Of a DNA stretch of 62,306 bases, positions 45,926 to 54,621 are shown piece by piece. This DNA comes from Thermodesulfovibrionia bacterium. GTDB taxonomy: Bacteria; Nitrospirota; Thermodesulfovibrionia; UBA6902. The stretch covers positions 1 through 62,306 of the forward strand of contig CAMYND010000003.1 in the NCBI GenBank assembly GCA_947259645.1, in the 5' to 3' direction. Position 1 is the stretch's first letter. Each line of letters begins with the position of its first letter. The notes under the pieces were generated by a model that worked only from the letters and a program-made list of their open reading frames with translations, was not told the origin of the DNA and did not search any database. Made by a program: the position numbers and the translations under genes.

Positions 45926-46670
45926 TGCCGTGTATGTGCTCATCGCGCGTGACTTCAAAAAATTCATACGGGAAAAGAGCAGGCTCATTTCAACCCTGGC
46001 CCGCCCCCTTATATGGCTTTTTCTTGTCGGAGGAGGAATGTCGCGGCTGGTTACTCCGGAAATTGGGATGTCCTATCTACAGTTTATTTTCCCGGGGATT
46101 CTGGGCATGACAATCCTCTTCAGTTCAATATTTTCATCCATCTCAATAATCTGGGACAAGGAGTTCGGACTGATGAAAGCCATCCTTGTCGCGCCTGTTT
46201 CACGGTTGTCCATTGTTACAGGAAAAGCATTAAGCGGGGCAGTGATCTCAATTATCCAGACCGTCCTCTTACTGGCAATAGCGCCATTACTTAACATAGA
46301 TATCACTCTGATCTCAATAATTCAGGTGATCCTGATCTCCTTTATCCTCGCATTCTGCATATCCTCTATCGGGATAATTATAGCTACTTTTTTTGAGAGC
46401 TTCGAGAGTTTCAGCGCGATAATGAACTTTGTTGTCATGCCGATGTTCTTTCTCTCAGGAGCCTTGTACCCAGTTAAACAACTTCCCTTCGCATTAAAGC
46501 TGCTCACAGGCATCAACCCGCTGACATATGGGGTGGACGCCTTGAAACATGTAATGCTGACTGACTACGGGATTTCAGATTTCTCGATCATGACAGATTT
46601 AATATTTCTGATCGTCGCCTCACTCATTTTTGTCACCATCGCTGCTTTTCTTTTTGAGAGAAAAAAATAA
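45912..46670 (+). CDS. ABC-2 transporter permease
   Basis: A 252-residue membrane protein with about six helices and the ABC-2 pattern (SRLISTLARPLIWLFLVGG near 20, MPMFFLSGALYPVKQLP near 175). The start is a TTG at 45912 with AGGAGG four bases upstream, overlapping the ATPase gene. It forms the exporter with the ATPase before it. Confidence 0.88.
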   Translation: MIDTNAVYVLIARDFKKFIREKSRLISTLARPLIWLFLVGGGMSRLVTPEIGMSYLQFIFPGILGMTILFSSIFSSISIIWDKEFGLMKAILVAPVSRLSIVTGKALSGAVISIIQTVLLLAIAPLLNIDITLISIIQVILISFILAFCISSIGIIIATFFESFESFSAIMNFVVMPMFFLSGALYPVKQLPFALKLLTGINPLTYGVDALKHVMLTDYGISDFSIMTDLIFLIVASLIFVTIAAFLFERKK

Positions 46671-46720
46671 CACTGCTTCGTCAAACTTCAGTTCAGTGTT
46701 TTATGGGGGGATGTTCGTTA

Positions 46721-47044
46721 TTAGCGGCTTGCAAGATAATCTTTGTATGCCTGCGGAGGTTCGATCAGTTCCATTCCCATGCTGAAGGTTACGCCATAGG
46801 GGGTAGGTTTTGTCTGAAACCACTTTACTTCACAATTTATTTTTATTTCATTGCCGGTAGGGAGCTTGCACTTCACCTCTATCTTTGAAGATGGCGGTAT
46901 ATCAACCACTTCATAGGTTGTAGCGGTGACCAGGTACATGCCTTCCTCAGAGTAATTCAAAATGAGACCCGAATATGCCACCCCTCCCGCTACTATTTCA
47001 ACATCGAGGCTGTCAGTTAATCTTTCGGATTTTCTATTTTCCAT
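46721..47044 (-). CDS. PilZ-domain protein
   Basis: A 107-residue single PilZ domain, a c-di-GMP receptor. The RxxxR switch is represented by RKSER (residues 4-8), and the second motif by NYSEEGMYL. It contains no effector domain, so it probably acts by protein-protein contact. Its start codon is 7 bases from an extended -10 (see promoter), without a Shine-Dalgarno. It sits convergent to the ABC exporter genes. Together with the two HD-GYP proteins it points to active c-di-GMP signalling. Confidence 0.85.
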   Translation of the reverse strand: MENRKSERLTDSLDVEIVAGGVAYSGLILNYSEEGMYLVTATTYEVVDIPPSSKIEVKCKLPTGNEIKINCEVKWFQTKPTPYGVTFSMGMELIEPPQAYKDYLASR

Positions 47045-47051
47045 GGATATA

Positions 47052-47060
47052 AGTATAGCA
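47052..47060 (-). promoter_or_regulatory. Extended -10 promoter abutting the PilZ gene
   Basis: On the minus strand TGCTATACT (TATACT at 47052-47057, TGC at 47058-47060) ends 7 bases before the ATG at 47044. There is no Shine-Dalgarno, so the transcript is probably leaderless. Confidence 0.5.
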
Positions 47061-47240
47061 GATATTAAAAAAAATGCTCTATTTTTTTCAAGGGCTCCAG
47101 AGGCCTAAATAATATGCGTTACCGGTCACTACAGCAGGCCCTGTAAACTATACATAAAACTGTCAGGAGAGGCTCGATGGGATTTACAGAATAAATCTGA
47201 TAAACTTTATCATTACATTCGAATGGGAGACTGTCTTTTT

Positions 47241-47651
47241 ATGAAAATATTGATGTTTTATGCGCCAAGTTTCTGGTTCAAGACCTATGAAAGAGTGCTT
47301 GAGAGTGTCCCCGATCAGAACAGAGAGGATTCCGCTGAAAATGCGATTGTTGTCTTTTATCACGTAGAGGCTGGAGACACCGGGAGGAAGAACGCTGTGC
47401 TGACGAAACTGATTAAAAATATCAAATGGCTGGCCGGCAAATTTAATACGAAAACTCTGGTTCTCCATTCATTCAATCATCTTTCAGTATCAAAGGCCCC
47501 GGCTGAATTTTCTCGGGAACTCATTGAAGGCGCTAAAGCCCGCCTCCTTAATTCTCAATTCACTATTACTGAAACACCCTTTGGTTATTTGAATGAGTGG
47601 AAGATCCATGTTGCCGGAGAATCTCTGGGCAAAGTATTTAAAGAGCTATAA
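47241..47651 (+). CDS. Freestanding archaeal-type threonyl-tRNA synthetase editing domain
   Basis: A 136-residue protein resembling the N-terminal editing domain of archaeal ThrRS (tRNA-Thr_ED, a D-aminoacyl-tRNA deacylase-like fold) that hydrolyses Ser-tRNA-Thr. Supporting features are the opening strand KILMFYAPSFWFKTYERV, the central TLVLHSFNHLS, and the C-terminal TPFGYLNEWKIHVAGESLGK, equivalent to the PFG-W-k-f-i-GHPL region. The length equals the domain alone; no synthetase is attached. I start it at the ATG at 47241, which begins the domain; an ATG six codons upstream also has no good ribosome-binding site. The closest alternative is a DTD-like deacylase. Confidence 0.72.
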   Translation: MKILMFYAPSFWFKTYERVLESVPDQNREDSAENAIVVFYHVEAGDTGRKNAVLTKLIKNIKWLAGKFNTKTLVLHSFNHLSVSKAPAEFSRELIEGAKARLLNSQFTITETPFGYLNEWKIHVAGESLGKVFKEL

Positions 47652-47665
47652 TACCGCAGACCTGA

Positions 47666-47693
47666 TTGACTATCCAGCCCCTTTTGTTATACT
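47666..47693 (+). promoter_or_regulatory. Sigma-70-type promoter for slp
   Basis: TTGACT (47666-47671), a 16-base spacer and TATACT (47688-47693) with a TGT extension lie 38 bases before the slp ATG. An AAGGA lies in the leader. Confidence 0.65.
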
Positions 47694-47731
47694 GAAAGAA
47701 AGGAGTATAGTTCTGAATATAAGGAATTGAT

Positions 47732-48289
47732 ATGAGTAAACTCGCCCCACTCTTCATTGTATCTCTACTCTTCCTGTCCTGCGCTCCAGTGCTGAACGAA
47801 AACCTGATGCGTGAAGGACGGTATATGCCAAGTCTTTCCGACCTCAAGCAGAATCCGGATTTATACAGAGGAAATACCTTTATTCTCGGCGGTATCATTG
47901 TCAAGACGTCTATAACTAAAGAAGGGTCCCTCATAGAAGCTCTCTATGTGCCGGTAAATACACGAGGATACTTAAAGAGTCTTCAAACTGGAACCGGCCG
48001 TTTCCTTGCCATCTACAAAAACAGAGATATTTTAGACCCCCTGATTTTTGAAGAAAAAAGAGAGATCACACTGGCGGGAGAATTTGTGAGAACCCAGTCT
48101 TCCAAGATTGGAGAGGCAGATTATGTTTACCCGCTATTTTCTGTCAGGGAGATATATTTATGGCCGGAAAAAAGAGAACGGGATTACTATTATCCACCGT
48201 ACCCGCCGTACCCGCCGTATCCTTATTACAGACCATGGTATGATTACCGCCGCCAACACGATCCATTTTATCCCTGGAGATATTACTAA
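47732..48289 (+). CDS. slp: Slp-family outer-membrane lipoprotein
   Basis: A 185-residue lipoprotein with a signal peptide and lipobox LFLSC (C17). The Slp core follows: LKQNPDLYRGNTFILGGIIVKT, an EALYVPVNTRGYLK segment and GRFLAIYKNRDILDPLIFEEKREITLAGEF. The C-terminus is an unusual proline/tyrosine-rich tail with tandem Y-P-P repeats. Slp is starvation- or stress-linked in E. coli. It has its own promoter. It converges with the CPBP gene. Confidence 0.88.
   Translation: MSKLAPLFIVSLLFLSCAPVLNENLMREGRYMPSLSDLKQNPDLYRGNTFILGGIIVKTSITKEGSLIEALYVPVNTRGYLKSLQTGTGRFLAIYKNRDILDPLIFEEKREITLAGEFVRTQSSKIGEADYVYPLFSVREIYLWPEKRERDYYYPPYPPYPPYPYYRPWYDYRRQHDPFYPWRYY
48191..48226 (+). repeat. Nine-base tandem repeat encoding Y-P-P units
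   Basis: Inside slp, the codons TAT/TAC-CCA/CCG-CCG repeat three times, then TAT-CCT-TAT. The middle two copies are identical (taccc gccg), so copy number could vary by slippage. Confidence 0.7.
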
Positions 48290-48320
48290 GGGAATCGCTC
48301 AGATATAAAATTTAGATGCC

Positions 48321-48920
48321 TTAATCATTCCGCTCGATATTCTGCTGACTGCTTTCTCTGCCATTGGGATGCCAGTAATACCGGAGATACAACAGGGCAG
48401 CAAAATCATAGATAAAATGCATCTGAATCGGGGGCAGCAGACTCCCGCTCACGCGGTAAATTAATCCTATGTATAAACCCATAATTACTGTTACAACGAC
48501 ATAGGCAACTGAAACAGCATGTGCCAGTCCAAAGAGAACACTTGCCACGGCAATTCCGTATTTAACCTGCAGAACACCCCTGAACAACAGCTCCTCAGCC
48601 ACTCCTGCCAAAAGTGATATGATCAACAAATCCAGAACACTCATTGTGCTGAACATGGGCTTCACATCTGTCAGAAGCTTTGACCTGAGTGACCCGATCA
48701 GCGGCATTGCTCCGCCAGCCTCACTGAGGGTAAAGAGAAAGAAAGCAAAAGGAGGTAACGCGGCAGCAGTTCCCAGCAGGAGATCAAGGACAACGCTCTC
48801 TGAAACCGGAAAAAGAGGTATCACAAAGTACCATGAAAGCAGAAATGCCAGAACTCCTGCTCCAGACTCAATAAGTACGGCGGCTGCAACTATTCTGTAC
48901 CGCGAATAGTTCACGCTCAT
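48321..48920 (-). CDS. CPBP-family intramembrane metalloprotease
   Basis: A 199-residue protein with about six membrane helices and the CPBP/Abi motifs: EELLFRGVLQ (motif 1, near 112), FGLAHAVS (motif 2) and MHFIYDFAAL (motif 3), which together supply the glutamates and histidines of the metal site. Family members process prenylated proteins or act in bacteriocin self-immunity. Its ATG overlaps the preceding ABC ATPase stop (ATGA type), so the two are coupled. Confidence 0.85.
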   Translation of the reverse strand: MSVNYSRYRIVAAAVLIESGAGVLAFLLSWYFVIPLFPVSESVVLDLLLGTAAALPPFAFFLFTLSEAGGAMPLIGSLRSKLLTDVKPMFSTMSVLDLLIISLLAGVAEELLFRGVLQVKYGIAVASVLFGLAHAVSVAYVVVTVIMGLYIGLIYRVSGSLLPPIQMHFIYDFAALLYLRYYWHPNGRESSQQNIERND

Positions 48921-49687
48921 ACCTCTACCCAGGGGCGATTGTTACGCCACCTCATTGTTACAGATGTTTCAAAGAAAGAAGAGAGATTTTTTTGAGTGAG
49001 GACCTGCTTTGATAAACCGGCTGAATGAACTTCACCCCGCCTGAGGAGAAGGGAAAAGTTGAAGACCGGCAATATTTCCTCGATATGATGTGAAACGTAG
49101 AGGATAGTCGGTGCTTGTTTTAATCTGGTGATTTGATCAATTGAGTTCAATAGAAGCTCCCGTGCGAATATATCAAGACCGGCACAAGGCTCATCCAGTA
49201 TAAGAAGTTCGGGCGTGTTCACAAGGGCCCTGGCAATAAGTACTTTCTGTTTTTCACCCTGCGAAAGTGTTGAATAGGCCTGATGAGCCAGGTGATGGCA
49301 GTTGAGCTGTTTAAGACGTAACACCGCGGCTTTCGTATGCTTTTTTGCTGGCTCGTCGTATAAACCGATCGTGGCAAAAATCCCGCCGGTCACTATGTCC
49401 AGAGCAGTTTCTCCACCATAAAACTTTTCCTGCAATGAAGAACTGACAATTCCGATTTTCCTCCGCAGTTTTCGCCAGTCATACGAGCCAAAAGACCTGC
49501 CCAGAACACTCATGTCCCCGCCTGATGGAAATACGTATCCACAGAGCATGTTCAAAAGCGTTGTTTTGCCAGACCCGTTTAACCCGACAATAGCCCAATG
49601 CTGGCCAGCCTCTACAGTCCAGTTCATTCCCTTCAGAATATATTTATCGTTCTTGATGCAAGAGATATTTGCCATAGACAGGATCAT
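48917..49687 (-). CDS. Stand-alone ABC ATPase (YlmA/ModF-like)
   Basis: A 256-residue ABC protein without transmembrane segments. Walker A is GLNGSGKTT, the signature YSTLSQGEKQKVLIARAL, Walker B LLILDEPCAGLD and the H-loop YVSHHIEE. The sequence and the SYDWRKLRRKIGIVSSSLQEK region resemble YlmA and the ModF/PhrA-type ATPases. No permease is adjacent; the coupled gene is a CPBP protease. The start is ATG 49687 with GAGG nine bases upstream; ATG 49675 is an alternative. Confidence 0.8.
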   Translation of the reverse strand: MILSMANISCIKNDKYILKGMNWTVEAGQHWAIVGLNGSGKTTLLNMLCGYVFPSGGDMSVLGRSFGSYDWRKLRRKIGIVSSSLQEKFYGGETALDIVTGGIFATIGLYDEPAKKHTKAAVLRLKQLNCHHLAHQAYSTLSQGEKQKVLIARALVNTPELLILDEPCAGLDIFARELLLNSIDQITRLKQAPTILYVSHHIEEILPVFNFSLLLRRGEVHSAGLSKQVLTQKNLSSFFETSVTMRWRNNRPWVEV

Positions 49688-50344
49688 AATTCTTAACCTC
49701 ACATATTTATCTGAATTATATTTGTGCGCATATCAATTACCGTATCAAACATCGCATCAGCAACTCTTATCAGATCTCCAACCTCTCTCCTTACACCCCA
49801 AGCAGAATTTACATTTCACTCTAACATTTCGCCTGGATTGTTTTCAGTAAGGTATTCAATTCATCTTATGTGCCACAGTGAAGTCATGCCATGGAAAAAA
49901 AGTATTTTAAATAACGGAATATGTTACTGACAATGAAGATGCGTATGCGAAGGTTATTTCAATTGGTGATGAGAAGCTGCATATTGCACTTGCAGAGTTT
50001 TTTTATGAGAGAATGCAAAACATATCCACTTTAATGGCATCACAGAAAAAGTGTAAATTAATTTACATTATGCAAGCTTTATTGACATTTGAGCGTGGCC
50101 TTTTTTACATAAAACCATTTACTAATAGGGAGTTCTGAACTGGCATTGACTTTGCTATTTATAAGTTAATCATTGATAAACAAACAATCTGAACAATATA
50201 TGCCGCTGAGTTAATTATCTGTTCATGGGGCTGGAATTAAATCGTCTGCATAATAACTTATTTCAAAAGGAGGGAATAACATTATCGGAAAATGATTTTA
50301 TTTTCTCGTATTCAACCTGTAATTAATTTATTCGGAGGATTAAA
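49688..50344. other. Gene-poor AT-rich stretch with possible gene remnants
   Basis: About 650 bases without a convincing gene. On the plus strand 49911-50138 is open for 75 codons and reads protein-like (for example SIGDEKLHIALAEFFYERMQ), but it lacks a start codon at the front. On the minus strand about 49699-49815 is open for 38 codons without a start. These may be fragments of decayed genes. The last 60 bases contain the AAGGAGG and CGGAGG leader region of the secreted protein gene. No terminal repeats or transposase pieces are seen. Confidence 0.4.
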
Positions 50345-51565
50345 ATGACAATTTCACACAATCGTACACACTCAAGGTACGGAGCAATTCTGTGCATGCT
50401 TGTTGCAATTTTATTATGTGCGCCATCAATGTCACATGCCGCTGTGACCATAACCACGGACCTTGCCGAATGGGAAAGTATGGTATCAGATATTGAGGTT
50501 TTAGTAACCACAGCAGACAATATAGCCAAAGCTGTTGAGGTAGATTCAGCGCCCGGAGATAATGAGGCTCTTGGGAGTCACTTGAGCTTCCCGCCCGATA
50601 TAATGCTGGATAACGAGACCAAGCTTACGCGAGGATTCCAGATTTTCAATGAACAGGTTATAGGAGAAGATCCAGACGGCAATCCTGTATACGCAGATTT
50701 CGTATTTAATAATTTCACTGATGAAGATTGGCAAGACGCACTCTCAGTAGGTGATCATAGCGTTAATCACTCAGATGACGACTGGAGTCTAAGATTACGC
50801 GGTGGTGCTACCATGACGGCCTTTGGTGTGGAGATTCGTAATTCTCGCAACCTTGAAGCCGAAACAATAACACTATATTTAATGGCTCAGGATAAAGTCG
50901 TAGAAATTATCGAGCTTAATGATGTTCCCAATGATCCCAATTTCCTCTTTTTGGGAATAGTTACCGATACCCCCTTCGACCGTGTTTTCTTCGACGAAAA
51001 TGCTGATACTGACGATATTGCCATCGCAGATTTTCGTTTCGCTTCAACACGCATGGAAACACAGATCTGCTCCAGACTTGGTGATAATCCGAGGCCCTAT
51101 ATTCGTGACCTTGATATCTTCAAGTTCAAGGGCGAGATGGGAGAAAAGGTTGCTGTTTATCTTGATAAAGATCCTGAAGGTGAGCACAAGGGAGAGCGTG
51201 CCACTCTAATCCTCAAGGGAAGATGCATCAAATACTGTTCTCTCAGTGCAGACCGGACCACTACTGATTATAAAATAACAGCTGTTGCTCCTGAACTGGC
51301 AGATGATGTCGCAGTAATCCAGAGAGACTATACAAGCACCTGTTTAATCAGGGTAGACCGCGGTGCTTTACCAAACGAAGTATCTGCTGAGTTACCTGCT
51401 GACGGTGTGTACACTGTTATCGTAGCTGAACAGCGCGAGTTTAGGAGACGCCTATTAACCAGACCTGACATTTATACTCCTCCGTTTAAAGGCGACTACT
51501 GTGTATCCATGGAGTCATCCGGAGATGCTTCCGAATCCTTTACACCTACTCGCTGGGTTGAATAG
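50345..51565 (+). CDS. Secreted protein with a PPC-like C-terminal domain
   Basis: A 406-residue exported protein. A Sec signal (basic start, hydrophobic core, cleavage after SMSHA near 33) is clear. The first half looks like a beta-sandwich seen in PEP-CTERM-type extracellular proteins (FLGIVTDTPFDRVFFDE followed by DDIAIADFRFA), though there is no PEP-CTERM tail. The second half (about 255-395) resembles a pre-peptidase C-terminal (PPC) domain: DIFKFKGEMGEKVAVYLD, then LPADGVYTVIVAEQ and GDYCVSMES. Four to five cysteines could form disulfides. No catalytic motif is seen. CGGAGG precedes the ATG and a strong terminator follows, so it is a single-gene unit. Confidence 0.75.
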   Translation: MTISHNRTHSRYGAILCMLVAILLCAPSMSHAAVTITTDLAEWESMVSDIEVLVTTADNIAKAVEVDSAPGDNEALGSHLSFPPDIMLDNETKLTRGFQIFNEQVIGEDPDGNPVYADFVFNNFTDEDWQDALSVGDHSVNHSDDDWSLRLRGGATMTAFGVEIRNSRNLEAETITLYLMAQDKVVEIIELNDVPNDPNFLFLGIVTDTPFDRVFFDENADTDDIAIADFRFASTRMETQICSRLGDNPRPYIRDLDIFKFKGEMGEKVAVYLDKDPEGEHKGERATLILKGRCIKYCSLSADRTTTDYKITAVAPELADDVAVIQRDYTSTCLIRVDRGALPNEVSAELPADGVYTVIVAEQREFRRRLLTRPDIYTPPFKGDYCVSMESSGDASESFTPTRWVE

Positions 51566-51605
51566 CAGCACTAGCTGACAGAGGCAGTTGAATCATAGCA
51601 ATCAT

Positions 51606-51644
51606 GAAAGGCAGGGCCTGAAGGCTCTGCCTTTCTTCATTTTT
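51606..51644 (+). terminator. Rho-independent terminator after the secreted protein gene
   Basis: A 13-pair stem (51606-51618 with 51623-51635, one G-T wobble) closes a TGAA loop. It is followed by a T-rich run to 51644. It lies 40 bases after the stop codon. Confidence 0.75.
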
Positions 51645-51665
51645 CAGACCAGGCCGATAATTTTC

Positions 51666-51698
51666 AGCTTAGTTTGCAAAGTAACTGAGCTTATTTTT
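51666..51698 (+). terminator. Second weak terminator-like hairpin
   Basis: AGCTTAGTT (51666-51674) pairs with AACTGAGCT (51683-51691) with one wobble, across an 8-base loop; TATTTTT follows. It is weaker than the one just upstream and may be a backup. Confidence 0.3.
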
Positions 51699-51923
51699 CT
51701 GCCATAAATTCAGGCACAATTCATACTTCCCTTAACGTAAAAGCTATTACTGACCTCAAGTTCTTATCTGCCTCAAGACATTCCGACAGTAACACTCCAT
51801 TACACAGTTATCAAAGAAGCAGAAAAAAATATACCAATCATGCCTGAATTTCCGTATTATACATATGGTGAATTTGATGGAACCATCAGCCATACCTGGG
51901 TAAAACAGGATTCAATTGAGATT

Positions 51924-52730
51924 ATGATAAAAGGAATTATAGACTTTCATACTCATGCCTTTCCCGATGAGATAGCCGCAAAGGCGATGAAAAGGCTCGC
52001 TCATGAAGGTGAAATCAAGCCTCATCTTAACGGCACAGTTTCTTCTCTCCTCTCGTCAATGGATTCATGCGGGATAGAAAAGAGTGTTGTCTGCTCCATT
52101 GCTACAAAGCCTGCTCAGTTCAGCCCAATTATTGAGTGGTCCAGAACGATACGGACCGAGCGAATCATCCCCTTTCCTTCAATTCACCCGGATGACAAAG
52201 AAGCGGTCAATCAGGTTGCTCAAATTAAAAATAAAGGATTCTCGGGCATCAAGTTCCACCCCTATTATCAGGACTTTACTATTGATGAGGAGAAGATGTT
52301 CCCGATTTACGAGGAAATTGTAAAAAATAACCTGATTGTTGTCATGCATACAGGGTTTGATTTTGCCTTTGAGAGAAAAAGGATTGCAGACCCGGTAAAA
52401 GTCCTGAATGTGGTGAATTCCTTTCCAATGATGAAGATTGTGACAACCCACTGCGGTTCCTGGGATGACTGGGATGAAGCTGAAAAACATCTTGTCGGAA
52501 AGGATATTTATATGGAAATATCATTTTCTCTTGAATACTTGAATAAGGAACGCGCACAGTCTATAATATCAAGGCATCCTGCAGAATATATGCTTTTCGG
52601 CACAGATTCTCCATGGACTGATCAGGAGAAGACGTTGTCACTTTTGCGTGAACTTAATCTCGGACAGGAGCGGGAAGAACTCATACTCAGAACCAATGCG
52701 ATACAGCTTCTCGACTCTGTCAGTAATTAA
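51924..52730 (+). CDS. Amidohydrolase-2-type metal-dependent hydrolase
   Basis: A 268-residue TIM-barrel hydrolase. The metal motif DFHTH is at the very start, with GIKFHPYYQDF, VVMHTGFDF, VTTHCGSWDDW and FGTDSPW supplying the later ligands, as in the amidohydrolase 2 (2-amino-3-carboxymuconate semialdehyde decarboxylase-like) group. It could be a hydrolase or a decarboxylase. I start at the ATG at 51924, which begins the domain; the ATG at 51840 adds 28 residues with no family character. It lies 64 bases upstream of iorA. Confidence 0.8.
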   Translation: MIKGIIDFHTHAFPDEIAAKAMKRLAHEGEIKPHLNGTVSSLLSSMDSCGIEKSVVCSIATKPAQFSPIIEWSRTIRTERIIPFPSIHPDDKEAVNQVAQIKNKGFSGIKFHPYYQDFTIDEEKMFPIYEEIVKNNLIVVMHTGFDFAFERKRIADPVKVLNVVNSFPMMKIVTTHCGSWDDWDEAEKHLVGKDIYMEISFSLEYLNKERAQSIISRHPAEYMLFGTDSPWTDQEKTLSLLRELNLGQEREELILRTNAIQLLDSVSN

Positions 52731-52794
52731 TTGCAGCTCCGTAACTCGTTTTATAACGTCATTAGTAGTGCATGAAGAATAACTCTAACTAGTA

Positions 52795-54621
52795 ATGAGA
52801 AAAAAAAGTCCCTCAAAAAAAACTGAACTTCTCTCAGGAAATGAAGCAATTGCCAGGGGCGCCTACGAAGCGGGCGTCACCATAGCATCCGGATATCCCG
52901 GAACGCCTTCAACAGAAATCCTGGAAAATCTCGCCACCTATGAGGGCATTGATTCAGAATGGGCCCCGAATGAAAAAGTTGCCCTTGAGGTCTGCCTGGG
53001 TGCGTCCTTTGCAGGTGTCCGGGCACTCTCAACAATGAAGCATGTCGGACTGAATGTAGCTGCTGACCCGCTTTTTACATCGGCATATACAGGGGTTCAG
53101 GGCGGACTGGTAGTTATTACTGCTGATGACCCTGAAATGCACAGCTCCCAGAATGAGCAGGACAACAGAAACTATGCCTTCGCCGCAAAGATTCCGATGC
53201 TTGAACCTGCAGATGCTGCTGAAGCAAAGGAGTTCACAAAAACTGCATTTGCCCTGAGTGAAAAATTCGACACCCCGTTTCTTCTCAGGACCACCACAAG
53301 AGTTTCCCATGTGAAGGGAATTGTTCCCATTGGGAAAAAAGAGACTCCCCCGGTAAAACCGGGGATCAGGAAAATACCTCAAAAATTTGTGATGCTCCCT
53401 GTTAATGCCCGGAAGAGAAGAATTGACCTGGAAAAGCGGATGCATGATCTCCAGGATTTTGCCGAGACGTTTGAAGAAAACAAAATAGAGTGGGGAGATA
53501 AAAAGAAGGGGTTCATTACCTCAGGAGTTTCTTATTTATATGTAAAAGAGGCGTTTCCCGATGCATCTGTTCTTAAACTCGGCATGGTATTCCCCTTCCC
53601 GGAAAAGATGATCAGGCGTTTTGCTCGGGCGGTGAAAGACCTGTATATAGTGGAAGAGCTTGACCCGTTTATTGAACTTCATGTTAAAGCGATGGGCATA
53701 AAATGCAGAGGAAAAGACCTTATCCCTGCTTACGGTGAGCTGAATTCCTATATCGTCAAGCAATCAATTACAAAGCGAAAAGGCGCAAAATTATTTAAAC
53801 CGCTCGAGATCCCGATGCGACCGCCCAACCTCTGCCCGGGATGCCCGCACAGGGGGCTCTTTCATGTCCTGACAAAATTCAACGTCTTTATATCAGGTGA
53901 TATCGGCTGTTACACCCTGGCTGCACTGAAACCGCTTTCTGCAATGGATACATGCGTCTGCATGGGGGCCAGCATCGGCGTGGCCTTTGGTATGGAAAAA
54001 GCCCTGGGTAAGGATTCACTGGGTAAGATAGTCGCTGTGATCGGCGATTCGACTTTCATGCATTCAGGTGTCACAGGCCTGATGAATATTGTTTACAACG
54101 GGGGATTTTCAACCGTTATCATCCTCGACAACAGCACAACAGGGATGACAGGGCATCAGCCAAATCCGTCTACAGGAATAACTATTTCCGGGGAACCGGG
54201 CAGATCTGTTAATATCGAGGCACTCTGCAGGGCGATCGGCGTTAACCATGTGCATACTGTTAATCCCCATGACCTTGCGCATACAGAAAAAATACTGAAA
54301 GCAGAAATAGACCGCCCTGAACCGTCTGTTGTTATTACTCAATATCCCTGCGTACTTTTACCTGAAATGAAAAAGAGACAGAACAAACCTCTGTATTCCA
54401 TCGTATCAGAGAACTGTACAGGCTGTAGAGCATGCCTGAAAATCGGCTGCCCTGCTATCGAATGGGTTCCGCTGAGCCCGAAGGAAGCAAAAGAGCAGGG
54501 CTTCAAACCAAAGCAAAAGGGATATTCAAGAATTAACAGCGTGCTTTGTGACGGCTGCGCACAGTGTGTAACACTGTGTAAATTTAGCGCAATAGTGCTT
54601 GAAGAGGCAGAGAATGAGTGA
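52795..54621 (+). CDS. iorA: Indolepyruvate:ferredoxin oxidoreductase alpha subunit
   Basis: A 608-residue subunit that oxidatively decarboxylates aryl-pyruvates to aryl-acetyl-CoA and reduces ferredoxin. The N-terminal pyruvate-oxidoreductase-like half has the conserved GYPGTPSTEI. The TPP-binding half has SGDIGCYTLAAL and VIGDSTFMHSGVTGL. Two ferredoxin-type cluster motifs (CTGCRACLKIGC and CDGCAQCVTLC) close the chain. It overlaps iorB by 8 bases. The donors are likely transaminated Trp, Phe or Tyr. Confidence 0.95.
   Translation: MRKKSPSKKTELLSGNEAIARGAYEAGVTIASGYPGTPSTEILENLATYEGIDSEWAPNEKVALEVCLGASFAGVRALSTMKHVGLNVAADPLFTSAYTGVQGGLVVITADDPEMHSSQNEQDNRNYAFAAKIPMLEPADAAEAKEFTKTAFALSEKFDTPFLLRTTTRVSHVKGIVPIGKKETPPVKPGIRKIPQKFVMLPVNARKRRIDLEKRMHDLQDFAETFEENKIEWGDKKKGFITSGVSYLYVKEAFPDASVLKLGMVFPFPEKMIRRFARAVKDLYIVEELDPFIELHVKAMGIKCRGKDLIPAYGELNSYIVKQSITKRKGAKLFKPLEIPMRPPNLCPGCPHRGLFHVLTKFNVFISGDIGCYTLAALKPLSAMDTCVCMGASIGVAFGMEKALGKDSLGKIVAVIGDSTFMHSGVTGLMNIVYNGGFSTVIILDNSTTGMTGHQPNPSTGITISGEPGRSVNIEALCRAIGVNHVHTVNPHDLAHTEKILKAEIDRPEPSVVITQYPCVLLPEMKKRQNKPLYSIVSENCTGCRACLKIGCPAIEWVPLSPKEAKEQGFKPKQKGYSRINSVLCDGCAQCVTLCKFSAIVLEEAENE

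Larger units (their letters stand above)
51566..51923 (+). other. Non-coding gap between the secreted protein and the amidohydrolase
   Basis: About 360 bases. It holds two terminator-like hairpins (51606-51644 and 51666-51698) and an AT-rich stretch upstream of the amidohydrolase. The amidohydrolase frame could extend back to an ATG at 51840, but without a ribosome-binding site. Nothing else is recognisable. Confidence 0.5.

Noticed and set aside
46660-46705. Bidirectional terminator between the ABC permease and the PilZ gene
   Set aside because: AACACTG pairs with CAGTGTT, but the stem is only 7 pairs with an 18-base loop, so I did not list it.
50345-51565. PEP-CTERM sorting signal on the secreted protein
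   Set aside because: The C-terminus has neither a PEP motif nor a terminal hydrophobic helix and basic cluster.
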